Shown piece by piece: positions 6,873-15,001 of a stretch of DNA of 39,498 bases. This DNA comes from Aliarcobacter sp017996075 (GTDB taxonomy: Bacteria > Campylobacterota > Campylobacteria > Campylobacterales > Arcobacteraceae): assembly GCF_051062515.1 (NCBI RefSeq), contig NZ_JAMXEK010000014.1; one strand, written 5' to 3'. A model generated the notes under the pieces. The model made no database searches, had not been told where the DNA came from, and was given only the letters and a program-made list of their open reading frames with translations. Positions within the stretch are counted from its first letter, which is position 1. Each line of letters starts with the position of its first letter. The position numbers and the translations under genes were made by a program.

Positions 6873-8021
6873 ATGAATAAGAATTATGAAGTAGTTGATA
6901 GCTTTGATAAGCTTCCAAGTCCAGCTTATGTTTGTGAAGAGGAACTTTTAGAAAATAACTTAAAACTTTTAAAAAGAGTTCAAGATGAAACTGGAGTTAA
7001 AATTCTTTTGGCTTTAAAAGGTTTTGCTATGCATTCAACTTTTGATCTATGTAAAAAATATCTTAAAGGTTGTTGTGCTTCTGGTCTTCATGAAGCACTT
7101 TTAGCAAAAGAGGAGTTTGGAAAAGAGGTTCATACATATAGTCCTGCTTTCAAAGATGAAGAGATAGATGAGATTATATCTATCTCAAATCATCTAGTTT
7201 TTAACTCATTTAATCAACTAAAAAGATACAAAGATAAAGCTTTTAAAAAAGTATCTTTGGGCGTTAGATTAAATCCTGAGTATTCAAGTGTTGAAGTAGA
7301 TTTATATAATCCTTGTGCTCCAAATTCAAGACTTGGTATTACAAAAGCAAATTTTGATGAATCACAGCTACAATATTTAGAAGGCTTTCATTTTCATGCA
7401 CTTTGTGAACAAAATGTAGATGCACTTGAAGGTGCTTTGGCAAATTTTGAGAAAAACTTCTCTCTATATTTTTCTCAATTAAAATGGGTAAATTTTGGAG
7501 GAGGGCATCATATTACAAGAGCTGATTATGATGTTGAGGGATTAATTAATCTTTTAAAAGATTTTAAAGCTAGATATCCTCATCTTGAAGTTTATATGGA
7601 ACCAGGTGAAGCAATTGGTTGGCAAACTGGTTACTTAGTGGCAACTGTGCTTGATATTGTTAATAATGGAATGGATTTAGCAATTCTTGATACAAGTGCC
7701 GAAGCTCATATGCCTGATACTTTAGCTATGCCATATCGTGCAATGATTAGAAATAGTGCAGTAGCATTTGAGAAAAAATATACATATAGATTAGGTGGAA
7801 ATACTTGTTTGGCTGGAGATATTATTGGAGATTATTCTTTTGATGAACCTTTAAAAGTAGGGGATAGAATCATTTTGGAAGATATGATTCATTATACTAT
7901 GGTTAAAACTACAACGTTTAACGGTATAAAATTACCATCAATTGTTTTAAAAAATAAGGACAACTCTTATAAAGTTATAAAAAACTTTTGTTATAATGAT
8001 TACAAATCAAGATTATCTTGA
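6873..8021 (+). CDS. nspC: Carboxynorspermidine decarboxylase
   Basis: The protein has 382 residues, a fold-III PLP-dependent decarboxylase related to diaminopimelate and ornithine decarboxylases. The PLP lysine lies in ILLALKGFAMHS (about residue 48). Later family elements include the GGGHH glycine loop (around 208-212) and EPGEAIGW, which contacts the cofactor phosphate. The CLAGD segment carries the catalytic cysteine expected at the dimer interface. It removes the carboxyl group from carboxyspermidine/carboxynorspermidine to give spermidine/norspermidine. It is translationally close to the dehydrogenase (3-nt spacing). Confidence 0.93.
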   Translation: MNKNYEVVDSFDKLPSPAYVCEEELLENNLKLLKRVQDETGVKILLALKGFAMHSTFDLCKKYLKGCCASGLHEALLAKEEFGKEVHTYSPAFKDEEIDEIISISNHLVFNSFNQLKRYKDKAFKKVSLGVRLNPEYSSVEVDLYNPCAPNSRLGITKANFDESQLQYLEGFHFHALCEQNVDALEGALANFEKNFSLYFSQLKWVNFGGGHHITRADYDVEGLINLLKDFKARYPHLEVYMEPGEAIGWQTGYLVATVLDIVNNGMDLAILDTSAEAHMPDTLAMPYRAMIRNSAVAFEKKYTYRLGGNTCLAGDIIGDYSFDEPLKVGDRIILEDMIHYTMVKTTTFNGIKLPSIVLKNKDNSYKVIKNFCYNDYKSRLS

Positions 8022-8045
8022 TAAAAAAATTATCTAGGAGAAAAT

Positions 8046-8984
8046 ATGGGGAGAGATAGAAGTTTAATAAGAAATGCATTTGAAGAGGGTGCAGTTATTG
8101 ATACAGAAGAAGATATAGCTCATGGTTTAGATAAAACTAGACCTAGAAAAGAGTTAGAAGAAAAAGTTGAAAATGGTAAAACAAAAGTTAAAATATGGGT
8201 CAAAAAAGATACTTTAGAGTATCAAAGAAAACTTTCATTACTTCAAATTGAGCTTATAAAATTACAAAATTATGTTAAAGAAAAAGGTTTAAAAGTATTA
8301 TTAATATTTGAAGGAAGAGATGCAGCTGGTAAAGGCGGAACTATAAAAAGAATAACAGAACACTTAAACCCAAGAGGAGCTAGAGTTGTAGCTTTAGTAA
8401 AACCAAGTGATGTAGAAAAAACTCAATGGTATTTTCAAAGATACATACAACATCTTCCAAGTGCTGGTGAGATAGTGCTATTTGATAGAAGTTGGTACAA
8501 TAGAGCAGGAGTTGAGCCTGTAATGGGATTTTGTACAAAAGAAGAGTATAAACAATTTTTAACAGATGTTCCTGATTTTGAAAAAATGCTTGTTGAATCA
8601 GGAATTGTAGTACTTAAATATTATTTTTCTGTATCTAAAAAAGAGCAAGAAAAAAGATTTAAAAAAAGAAAAATAGACCCTTTAAAAGAGTATAAATTAT
8701 CACCAATAGATGAAGAAGCTCAAAAATTGTGGGATAAATATACAGATGCAAAATATAAAATGTTAATGTCAACACACACACCAATTTCACCTTGGACTGT
8801 TATAAAAAGTGATAATAAAAAAAGTGCTAGATTAAATTGTATTAGACATATATTAAGCACAATTGATTATAGTAAAAAAACAAAAGATGAACAAATAACA
8901 AAAATCGACAGAGAGATAGTAATTAACGGTGCTGTTGAAATAGAAAAGATGAAAGAAAAAAGAGAAAACGGGAGAGATAAATGA
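8046..8984 (+). CDS. ppk2: Polyphosphate kinase 2, single domain
   Basis: The protein has 312 residues. After a ~55-residue N-terminal leader, the P-loop kinase core has Walker A GRDAAGKGG (90-98), Walker B DRSWYNR (147-153) and the lid region with KKRKIDPLKEYKLSPID. PPK2 enzymes transfer phosphate between polyphosphate and nucleoside di- or monophosphates. The length and single kinase domain fit class I, which mainly phosphorylates NDPs. A second PPK2 gene overlaps its stop by 4 bases (ATGA), so the two are translated together. The leader is more than half charged residues. Confidence 0.9.
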   Translation: MGRDRSLIRNAFEEGAVIDTEEDIAHGLDKTRPRKELEEKVENGKTKVKIWVKKDTLEYQRKLSLLQIELIKLQNYVKEKGLKVLLIFEGRDAAGKGGTIKRITEHLNPRGARVVALVKPSDVEKTQWYFQRYIQHLPSAGEIVLFDRSWYNRAGVEPVMGFCTKEEYKQFLTDVPDFEKMLVESGIVVLKYYFSVSKKEQEKRFKKRKIDPLKEYKLSPIDEEAQKLWDKYTDAKYKMLMSTHTPISPWTVIKSDNKKSARLNCIRHILSTIDYSKKTKDEQITKIDREIVINGAVEIEKMKEKRENGRDK

Positions 8985-10123
8985 ATTTAAATGACTTTGA
9001 CATAACAACTCATAGTGGTCTTTATATTTCAAAAGATGAACACCCAATTTTTGGTAAAAAATATATTGCAAGATTTCAATATGACAAAAAAAGATATGTT
9101 AAAGTTTTGGGTTATGAAAAGAGAGATAAAATAACATTAGCAACAGCGATTAATTTAATTGAAAAATTTAAAGCTTCTATCTTTAAAAACTCAGAAGAAG
9201 TTGAAATTAAGGATAATAAAAAATCAGTTGCAAAATCAGTATCAAAAAGTAACAACACAAATAATGATGAGCTAAAAAAATTAAAAGAAGAAAATAGTTA
9301 TCTAAAATCTATTTTAGGTGATTATAAAAAACTCAAAAATGAAGATTTAATCGAAGGTATTCAAAAGATATATGATTTGCAATCTTTAAAACCATATCAG
9401 ATTGAACTAATAAAACTTCAAGATTGGTTAGAAAAAGAGAATAAAAGAATGATTATTATCTTTGAAGGAAGAGATGCTTCTGGAAAAGGTGGAGCTATTA
9501 GAAGAATTACAAGATATATGAATAACAAACATTATAGAGTTGTAGCTCTTGGTAAACCTACTGAAACACAAAGAAATCAGTGGTTTTTACAAAGATATAT
9601 TGAACATTTTCCAACAGGTGGAGAGGTGGTTTTATTTGATAGATCTTGGTACAACCGTGCTATGGTTGAGCCAATTTTTGGATTTTGTACACCTGAAGAG
9701 CATGAAATTTTTATGGAAGATATTGTAAATTTTGAGCAGGACTTAGTACGACAAGGTATGATTTTAATTAAATTATATTTTTCTGTTTCAAAAGAGGAGC
9801 AAAAAAGAAGATTTGATAGAAGAATACAAGATCCGCTTAGACAGTGGAAGTTTTCTGAAGTTGATATGCAAGCTCAAGATTTGTGGGATGAGTTTAGTGA
9901 GAAAAAATATGAGATGCTTAGACGTACAACTTCTAGAAGTGCACCTTGGCATATAATAAGAAGCGATGATAAACAGCTTGCTCGTTTTGAAGCTTTGAAA
10001 ATAATTTTAAATTCTGTTGATTATGATGGTAGAAACTACTCATTAAATTTTGATGCAAATGAAGATATAAATATCTCTGTTCAAAGAGAGTTACTTCAAA
10101 TGAGAAAAACAAAAGATTATTAA
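8981..10123 (+). CDS. PPK2 with an N-terminal beta-domain and coiled coil
   Basis: The protein has 380 residues in three parts. Residues about 10-68 (GLYISKDEHPIFGKKYIARFQYDKKRYVKVLGYEK...LATAINLIEKFK) look like a small three-strand/one-helix fold resembling the arm-binding or AP2-like N-terminal domain of tyrosine integrases. Residues about 94-120 form a short coiled coil. Residues 135-360 are a complete PPK2 domain with Walker A GRDASGKGG (163-171) and Walker B DRSWYNR (220-226). The kinase should interconvert polyphosphate and nucleotides. The extra domain could bind DNA, RNA or polyphosphate; this is inference. It overlaps the first ppk2 by 4 bases. Confidence 0.85.
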   Translation: MNLNDFDITTHSGLYISKDEHPIFGKKYIARFQYDKKRYVKVLGYEKRDKITLATAINLIEKFKASIFKNSEEVEIKDNKKSVAKSVSKSNNTNNDELKKLKEENSYLKSILGDYKKLKNEDLIEGIQKIYDLQSLKPYQIELIKLQDWLEKENKRMIIIFEGRDASGKGGAIRRITRYMNNKHYRVVALGKPTETQRNQWFLQRYIEHFPTGGEVVLFDRSWYNRAMVEPIFGFCTPEEHEIFMEDIVNFEQDLVRQGMILIKLYFSVSKEEQKRRFDRRIQDPLRQWKFSEVDMQAQDLWDEFSEKKYEMLRRTTSRSAPWHIIRSDDKQLARFEALKIILNSVDYDGRNYSLNFDANEDINISVQRELLQMRKTKDY

Positions 10124-10134
10124 TCTTTTGTTTT
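10106..10134 (+). terminator. Terminator after the PPK2 pair
   Basis: Perfect 13-bp arms AAAACAAAAGATT (10106-10118) and AATCTTTTGTTTT (10122-10134) with a 3-nt loop. The second arm supplies the U-tract. The stop codon of the gene lies inside the hairpin. Confidence 0.8.
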
Positions 10135-10216
10135 AAAACAAAATACTTACTTAAAGAAAATCCTTATTAAAAATTAGATAAAATATTTGCTAAAATTAAA
10201 ATTCGGAGTAAATTTG

Positions 10217-11518
10217 ATGGAATTTAAAGCAAATAGAGTTGATGAAGCAAATGTTGAGATTAAAGCAACAATTTCAAAAGAGTTAATAGAAAAAAACTTA
10301 GATAAAGTAGCTGCTCAAGCTGCAAAAACTATGAATGTTCAAGGATTTAGAAAAGGAAAAGTTCCTGTTGCGGTTGTAAAACAAAGATATGCAGATAAAT
10401 TAATTGAAGATGCACAAGGTGAGGCTATTAGAAAAGTTTTAGATGAAGGTTTAAAACAACTTGATGTTAAAAATGAAGATTTAATAGGAGAGCCTAGTAT
10501 CTCTAAATTTGAAAAAAAAGATAATGGAAGTGTTGAGTTAGAAATTTCAGTAGCTTGTAAACCACAAATTAATCTAGGTGATTATAAATCTTTAGTTCCA
10601 AAAGTAAAAGCTATTGATGTTGGAATTGAAAAAATTGATGCTAGACTTACTGAGATTGCAAGTCAATCAGCACCATTAGAAAAAATTACTAGAAAAAGAG
10701 CTGCAAAAGAGGGTGATTTTGCTGTGATCGATTTTGAAGGTTTTGTTGATGGTGTAGCATTTGAAGGTGGAAAAGCTGAAAAATACCCACTTCAAATAGG
10801 TTCAGGTTCATTTATTCCAGGATTTGAAGAGCAAGTTATTGGTATGAAATATGAAGAGCAAAAAGATATTACTGTTCAATTCCCAAAAGATTATCAAGCA
10901 AAAGATTTAGCTGGAAAAGATGCTATATTTAAAGTAACTTTACATGAAATTCAAGAGAGAAAAGCTGGTGAATTAGATGATGAATTTGCAAAACAAATGC
11001 TTCCAAATGAAAAAGATGTAACTATTGATACTTTAAGAGAAAAAATAAAAGAGCAAATGGTAGCAGCTGAAAAAGCAACTTATTATAGAGAAGAATTAAA
11101 ACCAGCATTTTTGGATACTTTAGTTGAAAAAATTAATTTTGCTTTACCAAAAACTGTAGTTGAGCAAGAGATTAACTTTGCATTAAATGGTAAAATAAGA
11201 TCTATGAGTGAAGCTGAAATTAATGAGTTAAAAGAGAACCCTTCTAAAATAGAAGAGATTAAAGAAGAGTTAAAAACTGATGCTACAAACTCTGTAAAAG
11301 CTACGTTTATTATCGATGCTTTAGCAAAAGCTGAGAGTATTGAAGTTAATGACCAAGAGGTTACTCAACTTCTATATTTTGAAGCACTTCAGATGGGTCA
11401 AAATCCGCAAAATGTTATTAAGCAATACCAAGAAGCTGGATATTTACCTGCAATTAAAATGTCAATTATTGAAGAGAAAGTTATCTCTAAACTTTTTGAT
11501 GAGAAATTAGAAAAATAA
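10217..11518 (+). CDS. tig: Trigger factor, ribosome-bound chaperone
   Basis: The protein has 433 residues from the ATG at 10217. This start is chosen over one 30 nt upstream because CGGAG lies at the right distance and the sequence MEFKANRVDEANVEIKATI begins as the family does. The ribosome-binding domain (about 1-145) includes the signature loop GFRKGKVP. The FKBP-type prolyl isomerase domain (about 150-240) contains VIDFEGFVDGVAFEGG and GSFIPGFEEQVIGM. The rest forms the arms that cradle nascent chains. It is followed by clpP and def at short spacing, a gene order common in the class, linking folding, proteolysis and N-terminal processing of new proteins. Confidence 0.95.
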   Translation: MEFKANRVDEANVEIKATISKELIEKNLDKVAAQAAKTMNVQGFRKGKVPVAVVKQRYADKLIEDAQGEAIRKVLDEGLKQLDVKNEDLIGEPSISKFEKKDNGSVELEISVACKPQINLGDYKSLVPKVKAIDVGIEKIDARLTEIASQSAPLEKITRKRAAKEGDFAVIDFEGFVDGVAFEGGKAEKYPLQIGSGSFIPGFEEQVIGMKYEEQKDITVQFPKDYQAKDLAGKDAIFKVTLHEIQERKAGELDDEFAKQMLPNEKDVTIDTLREKIKEQMVAAEKATYYREELKPAFLDTLVEKINFALPKTVVEQEINFALNGKIRSMSEAEINELKENPSKIEEIKEELKTDATNSVKATFIIDALAKAESIEVNDQEVTQLLYFEALQMGQNPQNVIKQYQEAGYLPAIKMSIIEEKVISKLFDEKLEK

Positions 11519-11532
11519 TTTTAGGATAGAAA

Positions 11533-12117
11533 ATGAGTTATATACCATATGTAGTTGAAAAAACAGGTCGAGGAGAGAGAAGTTACGATATTTATTCAAG
11601 ACTTTTAAAAGATAGAATTATCATGTTAAGTGGTGAAATCAACGATGCAGTTGCTTCAACTGTGGTGGCTCAACTTCTATTTTTAGAAGCTGAAGATCCT
11701 GAAAAAGATATCTATTTATATATAAACTCTCCAGGTGGAGTTGTAACTTCAGGGATGTCAATTTTTGATACTATGAACTATATAAAACCAGATGTTTGTA
11801 CTATTTGTATTGGTCAAGCTGCTTCTATGGGTGCTTTTTTACTTAGTTCAGGTACAAAAGGAAAGAGATACTCTCTTCCAAACTCTAGAATTATGATTCA
11901 TCAACCTTTAGGAGGTGCTAGAGGTCAAGCAACAGATATTCAAATTCAGGCAAAAGAGATTCAAAGACTAAAAGATACTTTAAATAGTATTTTGGCATCT
12001 CAAACTGGACAAGATGTAAAAACTATTGAAAAAGATACTGATAGAGATAACTTTATGAGTGCAGCTGAAGCTTGTAAATATGGTCTTATAGACGAAGTTA
12101 TTGAAAAACATAAATAA
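11533..12117 (+). CDS. clpP: ATP-dependent Clp protease proteolytic subunit
   Basis: The protein has 194 residues. The catalytic triad is visible: Ser98 in GQAASMGA, His123 in RIMIHQP and Asp172 in DTDRDNFM. The oxyanion and hinge region NSPGGVVTSGM is intact. It forms a tetradecameric peptidase that works with ClpX or ClpA; tmRNA-tagged proteins are among the substrates, and ssrA is in this window. It is 14 nt after tig and 8 nt before def, so a three-gene operon is likely. Confidence 0.96.
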   Translation: MSYIPYVVEKTGRGERSYDIYSRLLKDRIIMLSGEINDAVASTVVAQLLFLEAEDPEKDIYLYINSPGGVVTSGMSIFDTMNYIKPDVCTICIGQAASMGAFLLSSGTKGKRYSLPNSRIMIHQPLGGARGQATDIQIQAKEIQRLKDTLNSILASQTGQDVKTIEKDTDRDNFMSAAEACKYGLIDEVIEKHK

Positions 12118-12125
12118 GAAGAACT

Positions 12126-12641
12126 ATGATTAGAGAGATTATTACATATCCAAATAAATTACTTCGAACAAAATCAAAAGATGTTGAGGAGTTTAATAGT
12201 GAACTTCACACTCTTTTGGATGATATGTATGAAACTATGATAGCAGCTTCTGGTGTAGGATTAGCAGCTATTCAAATAGCAGTTCCACTAAATGTTTTGA
12301 TTATAAATCCTATAAATGAAGAAGATATTCAAGATAAAAATGATTTGATTGAAGCTATAAATCCAAAAATTACTCATAAAAATGGAGAATTAGTATATCA
12401 AGAAGGTTGTCTTAGTGTCCCAGGTTTTTATGAAGATATTACAAGAGCAAAGCATATTGTTGTAGAGTATTTTGATAGATTTGGAGAAAAACAGACTATG
12501 GAGTGTGAAGATTTCTTGGCTGTTGCTTGGCAACATGAAATGGAACATTTAGATGGGCATGTTTTTATAGAAAATCTATCTTTTACAAAACGACAAAAGT
12601 TTGAAAAAGAGTGGAAAAATAAGAAAAAATCTAAAAAATAG
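12126..12641 (+). CDS. def: Peptide deformylase
   Basis: The protein has 171 residues. All three family motifs are present: GVGLAAIQ (43-50), EGCLS (93-97, metal ligand Cys95) and HEMEH (137-141, metal ligands His137 and His141 with catalytic Glu138). It removes the formyl group from the N-terminal Met of new proteins. Last gene of the tig-clpP-def operon. Its lysine-rich C-terminus (KKKSKK) overlaps the left arm of the terminator hairpin. Confidence 0.96.
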   Translation: MIREIITYPNKLLRTKSKDVEEFNSELHTLLDDMYETMIAASGVGLAAIQIAVPLNVLIINPINEEDIQDKNDLIEAINPKITHKNGELVYQEGCLSVPGFYEDITRAKHIVVEYFDRFGEKQTMECEDFLAVAWQHEMEHLDGHVFIENLSFTKRQKFEKEWKNKKKSKK

Positions 12642-12651
12642 ATTTTTTCTT
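12621..12651. terminator. Bidirectional terminator between def and the convergent gene
   Basis: Perfect 13-bp arms AAGAAAAAATCTA (12621-12633) and TAGATTTTTTCTT (12639-12651) with a 5-A loop. Both strands give a T-rich arm. It overlaps the 3' ends of both flanking genes. Confidence 0.75.
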
Positions 12652-13024
12652 ATATGCTTTTTGAAATAATATTAAAAATAATAACACTTAAAAAAATATT
12701 TGATAAAATCCAAATATTCCAAAAAAATAACTTTTCAAAATTTGTAGCAAAAACAGTCTTAAAATTTATAGGACAAGATTTAATTGCTAAAAAAATTGCC
12801 AAAATAACGGCTAAAATAAAACTATAAAAATTAATTTGAGCAAAAACTAGTGTAAAAAATGAGAAAAATGGTGCAAATATTGTAAGTGCAAAAAGTTTTC
12901 CATATCCTTTTCTTCTTTTCTCTCCATTAAAATAACCAACTGTATAACTACAATTTGGGCAAATTGTACCCATTCTTGATAAAATTTTATTATTGCAGCT
13001 TGGACAATCAATAAGTTCAGACAT
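12650..13024 (-). CDS. Zinc-ribbon membrane protein
   Basis: The protein has 124 residues. The N-terminus carries a four-cysteine zinc ribbon, CPSC (8-11) and CPNC (22-25). Three membrane helices follow, at about 43-63, 66-84 and 96-121. Such ribbon-plus-helices proteins are common and have no fixed role. The gene reads toward def. No specific function can be assigned. Confidence 0.7.
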   Translation of the reverse strand: MSELIDCPSCNNKILSRMGTICPNCSYTVGYFNGEKRRKGYGKLFALTIFAPFFSFFTLVFAQINFYSFILAVILAIFLAIKSCPINFKTVFATNFEKLFFWNIWILSNIFLSVIIFNIISKSI

Positions 13025-13096
13025 ATATATTCCTAAATTTTTGTTGCATTATAGCGATAATTTTTTTAATGAATAGAAGTTTAAAAAAATAAACTC

Positions 13097-13846
13097 CTAA
13101 ATTACCTTTATTATAATATCTACAATAAGTTTTATAGCTAAAATTGTAAGTAGTGTTTTTAGAATAATTGTAAATTTTTTACCATCTATTAGATTTCTTG
13201 CTTTTGTTCCAACAAAACTTCCTACAACAGCTCCAAAAATCATAGCAACAATAATCCAAATAAAGTCAAAAAATACAAAACCAAAATAGATAAAAACAAC
13301 AACTTTTAGAAAATGAGTTATACTCATCAAAGCAGCTCCAGTTGCTACGACTTTATCTTTATCTTCATAATCTTTAAATAATAGTGTCATAGTAAGTGGT
13401 CCAGTAGCACCAACAACCATAGAAAGCCCTGTTTGAAAAAAACCTGCTAAATAGTAATTTTCATATCTTTTAATCTTTTCATTAAATTTTTCACTCCAAA
13501 GTGAAAGCAAAATATAAACTCCAATAAATAAAGGAACATATTCAAGAGAAATAAAACTCAAAATTCCAGCAAATAAACCTATTCCTAAAACTGAACCTAT
13601 TAAAAACTTTGGTATTACTTCATATTGAATATCTTTGTATCCAAAAAAAGCACGACTTATATTACTACTTACTTGAGTAAGTCCATGAACTGGAATAAGT
13701 GCATTTAGAGGTAAGAATGATGGTAAAATCGCTATTAGCATCATTCCTCCACCAATTCCTACAACAGCTGCAATAACTGAAGTTAAAAAAGTAATAACTC
13801 CTAAAATAATCTCTGTTGAAGTTAAAATAGCAATAAATTCTGACAT
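13097..13846 (-). CDS. TSUP (TauE/SafE) family membrane transporter
   Basis: The protein has 249 residues with about seven or eight membrane helices. Family traits are the glycine-rich AAVVGIGGGMMLIAILP near residue 30 and a repeat-related motif FFQTGLSMVVGATGPLTM near 136-153. The family exports or imports small sulfur-containing or organic anions such as sulfite, sulfoacetate or taurine; the substrate here cannot be told. It may share an operon with the zinc-ribbon gene downstream (72 nt). It is divergent from the 84-aa gene. Confidence 0.85.
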   Translation of the reverse strand: MSEFIAILTSTEIILGVITFLTSVIAAVVGIGGGMMLIAILPSFLPLNALIPVHGLTQVSSNISRAFFGYKDIQYEVIPKFLIGSVLGIGLFAGILSFISLEYVPLFIGVYILLSLWSEKFNEKIKRYENYYLAGFFQTGLSMVVGATGPLTMTLLFKDYEDKDKVVATGAALMSITHFLKVVVFIYFGFVFFDFIWIIVAMIFGAVVGSFVGTKARNLIDGKKFTIILKTLLTILAIKLIVDIIIKVI

Positions 13847-13941
13847 ATATATTTTTCCAATAAAAAGATTTTGTAAAATACCAAATAAACCCTTTATTAT
13901 TGAAATATAGTTATACTTTGAATTAAAAAAAAGGAAAAAAT

Positions 13942-14196
13942 ATGAAATTATTGCTTATTATTACTATATTTTTATCAAATTTATTATTTGCAGATTCAAA
14001 CTATAATAAAAATTATAGTGGAAAAATAGATATGCACGGTGGAAAAAGTGAAAATCTTTTAAATGATAAAAACAGTTTATCAAATAAAGATTTTAAAAAT
14101 ATTGGTATCAATAAACCAACAGCACCAACTCAACCAAAAGAGCCATCAAACTTAATAAAAGATGAAAAAAAAGATATAAAGGAAATTAGAAAATAA
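13942..14196 (+). CDS. Small exported protein, unknown
   Basis: The protein has 84 residues. A signal peptide (MKLLLIITIFLSNLLFA) is cleaved before D18. The mature part is lysine- and asparagine-rich, hydrophilic and probably unstructured, with a proline-rich patch TAPTQPKEPS. The stop overlaps the ATG of the exonuclease gene by one base (TAATG), so translation is coupled. There is an AAGGAAAAAA ribosome site. No family recognised. Confidence 0.6.
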   Translation: MKLLLIITIFLSNLLFADSNYNKNYSGKIDMHGGKSENLLNDKNSLSNKDFKNIGINKPTAPTQPKEPSNLIKDEKKDIKEIRK

Positions 14197-14984
14197 TGAC
14201 AAAAACATATAAATTTATCTCTTGGAATGTAAATGGTATCAGAGCAGTTGATAAAAAAGAGGCTCTAAAATGGGTAGATGATTACAATATTGATATTTTA
14301 GGAGTTCAAGAGACAAAATCACAAAAAGATCAAATACCAAATACAATATTTGATAAAGAGTTTTCTTTTAAAACTGCAAGCGAATCAAAAATAAAAGGAA
14401 GAAGTGGAACAGCCATATTTTCAGATATTAAAACTACTTTTGATTGCACTTGTCCTAGTGTAGATATTTTAGATGAAGGACGAATAAATGAAGTTCATTT
14501 TAATTTAGGAAACAAAGATATAGCATTTTTTAATGTATATTTCCCAAATGGGCAAAGTAAAGAAGAAAGACTTGAATATAAAATGGAGTTTTACGATAGA
14601 TTTTTAAATCATTGTGAAAATTTAAAAAAAGATGGAAAATCAATAATTGTTTGTGGTGATGTTAATACAGCTCATACTGAAATTGATATTGCACGTCCAA
14701 AATCAAATGAAAATACAAGTGGTTTTTTAAAGATGGAAAGAGATTGGATAACAAAATTCTTAAATCATGGATATATTGATACTTTTAGACTCATAAATGG
14801 TGATTTAAAAGATAAATACTCTTGGTGGAGTTATAGAGCAAATGCTAGAGAAAATAATGTTGGATGGAGAATTGACTACTTTTATGTAAGTGAAGATTTA
14901 AAAGATTTTGTAAAAGATGCTTATATTTTAGACGATATTTTTGGAAGTGACCACTGTCCTATTGGACTTGAAATAGAGATTTAG
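14196..14984 (+). CDS. xth: Exonuclease III / AP endonuclease
   Basis: The protein has 262 residues of the endonuclease/exonuclease/phosphatase fold. Motifs in order: SWNVNGIRA (9-17), GVQETK (Glu40 binds metal), the catalytic-site GDVNTAHTEIDIARP (about 154-168), NVGWRIDYFYVS, and the C-terminal GSDHCPI with the catalytic His. It cuts abasic sites in base-excision repair and trims 3' blocks. It starts within the stop codon of the small exported gene, an unusual partner. Full length. Confidence 0.93.
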   Translation: MTKTYKFISWNVNGIRAVDKKEALKWVDDYNIDILGVQETKSQKDQIPNTIFDKEFSFKTASESKIKGRSGTAIFSDIKTTFDCTCPSVDILDEGRINEVHFNLGNKDIAFFNVYFPNGQSKEERLEYKMEFYDRFLNHCENLKKDGKSIIVCGDVNTAHTEIDIARPKSNENTSGFLKMERDWITKFLNHGYIDTFRLINGDLKDKYSWWSYRANARENNVGWRIDYFYVSEDLKDFVKDAYILDDIFGSDHCPIGLEIEI

Positions 14985-15001
14985 AAATTTGTTTACAAAT
15001 A

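Noticed and set aside
10187..10216. Earlier start of trigger factor
   Set aside because: The extra ten residues do not fit the family N-terminus and the CGGAG site is placed for the ATG at 10217.
14987..15000. Terminator between xth and thiI
   Set aside because: The inverted repeat is only 6 bp with a 2-nt loop and lacks G+C pairs; too weak to call.
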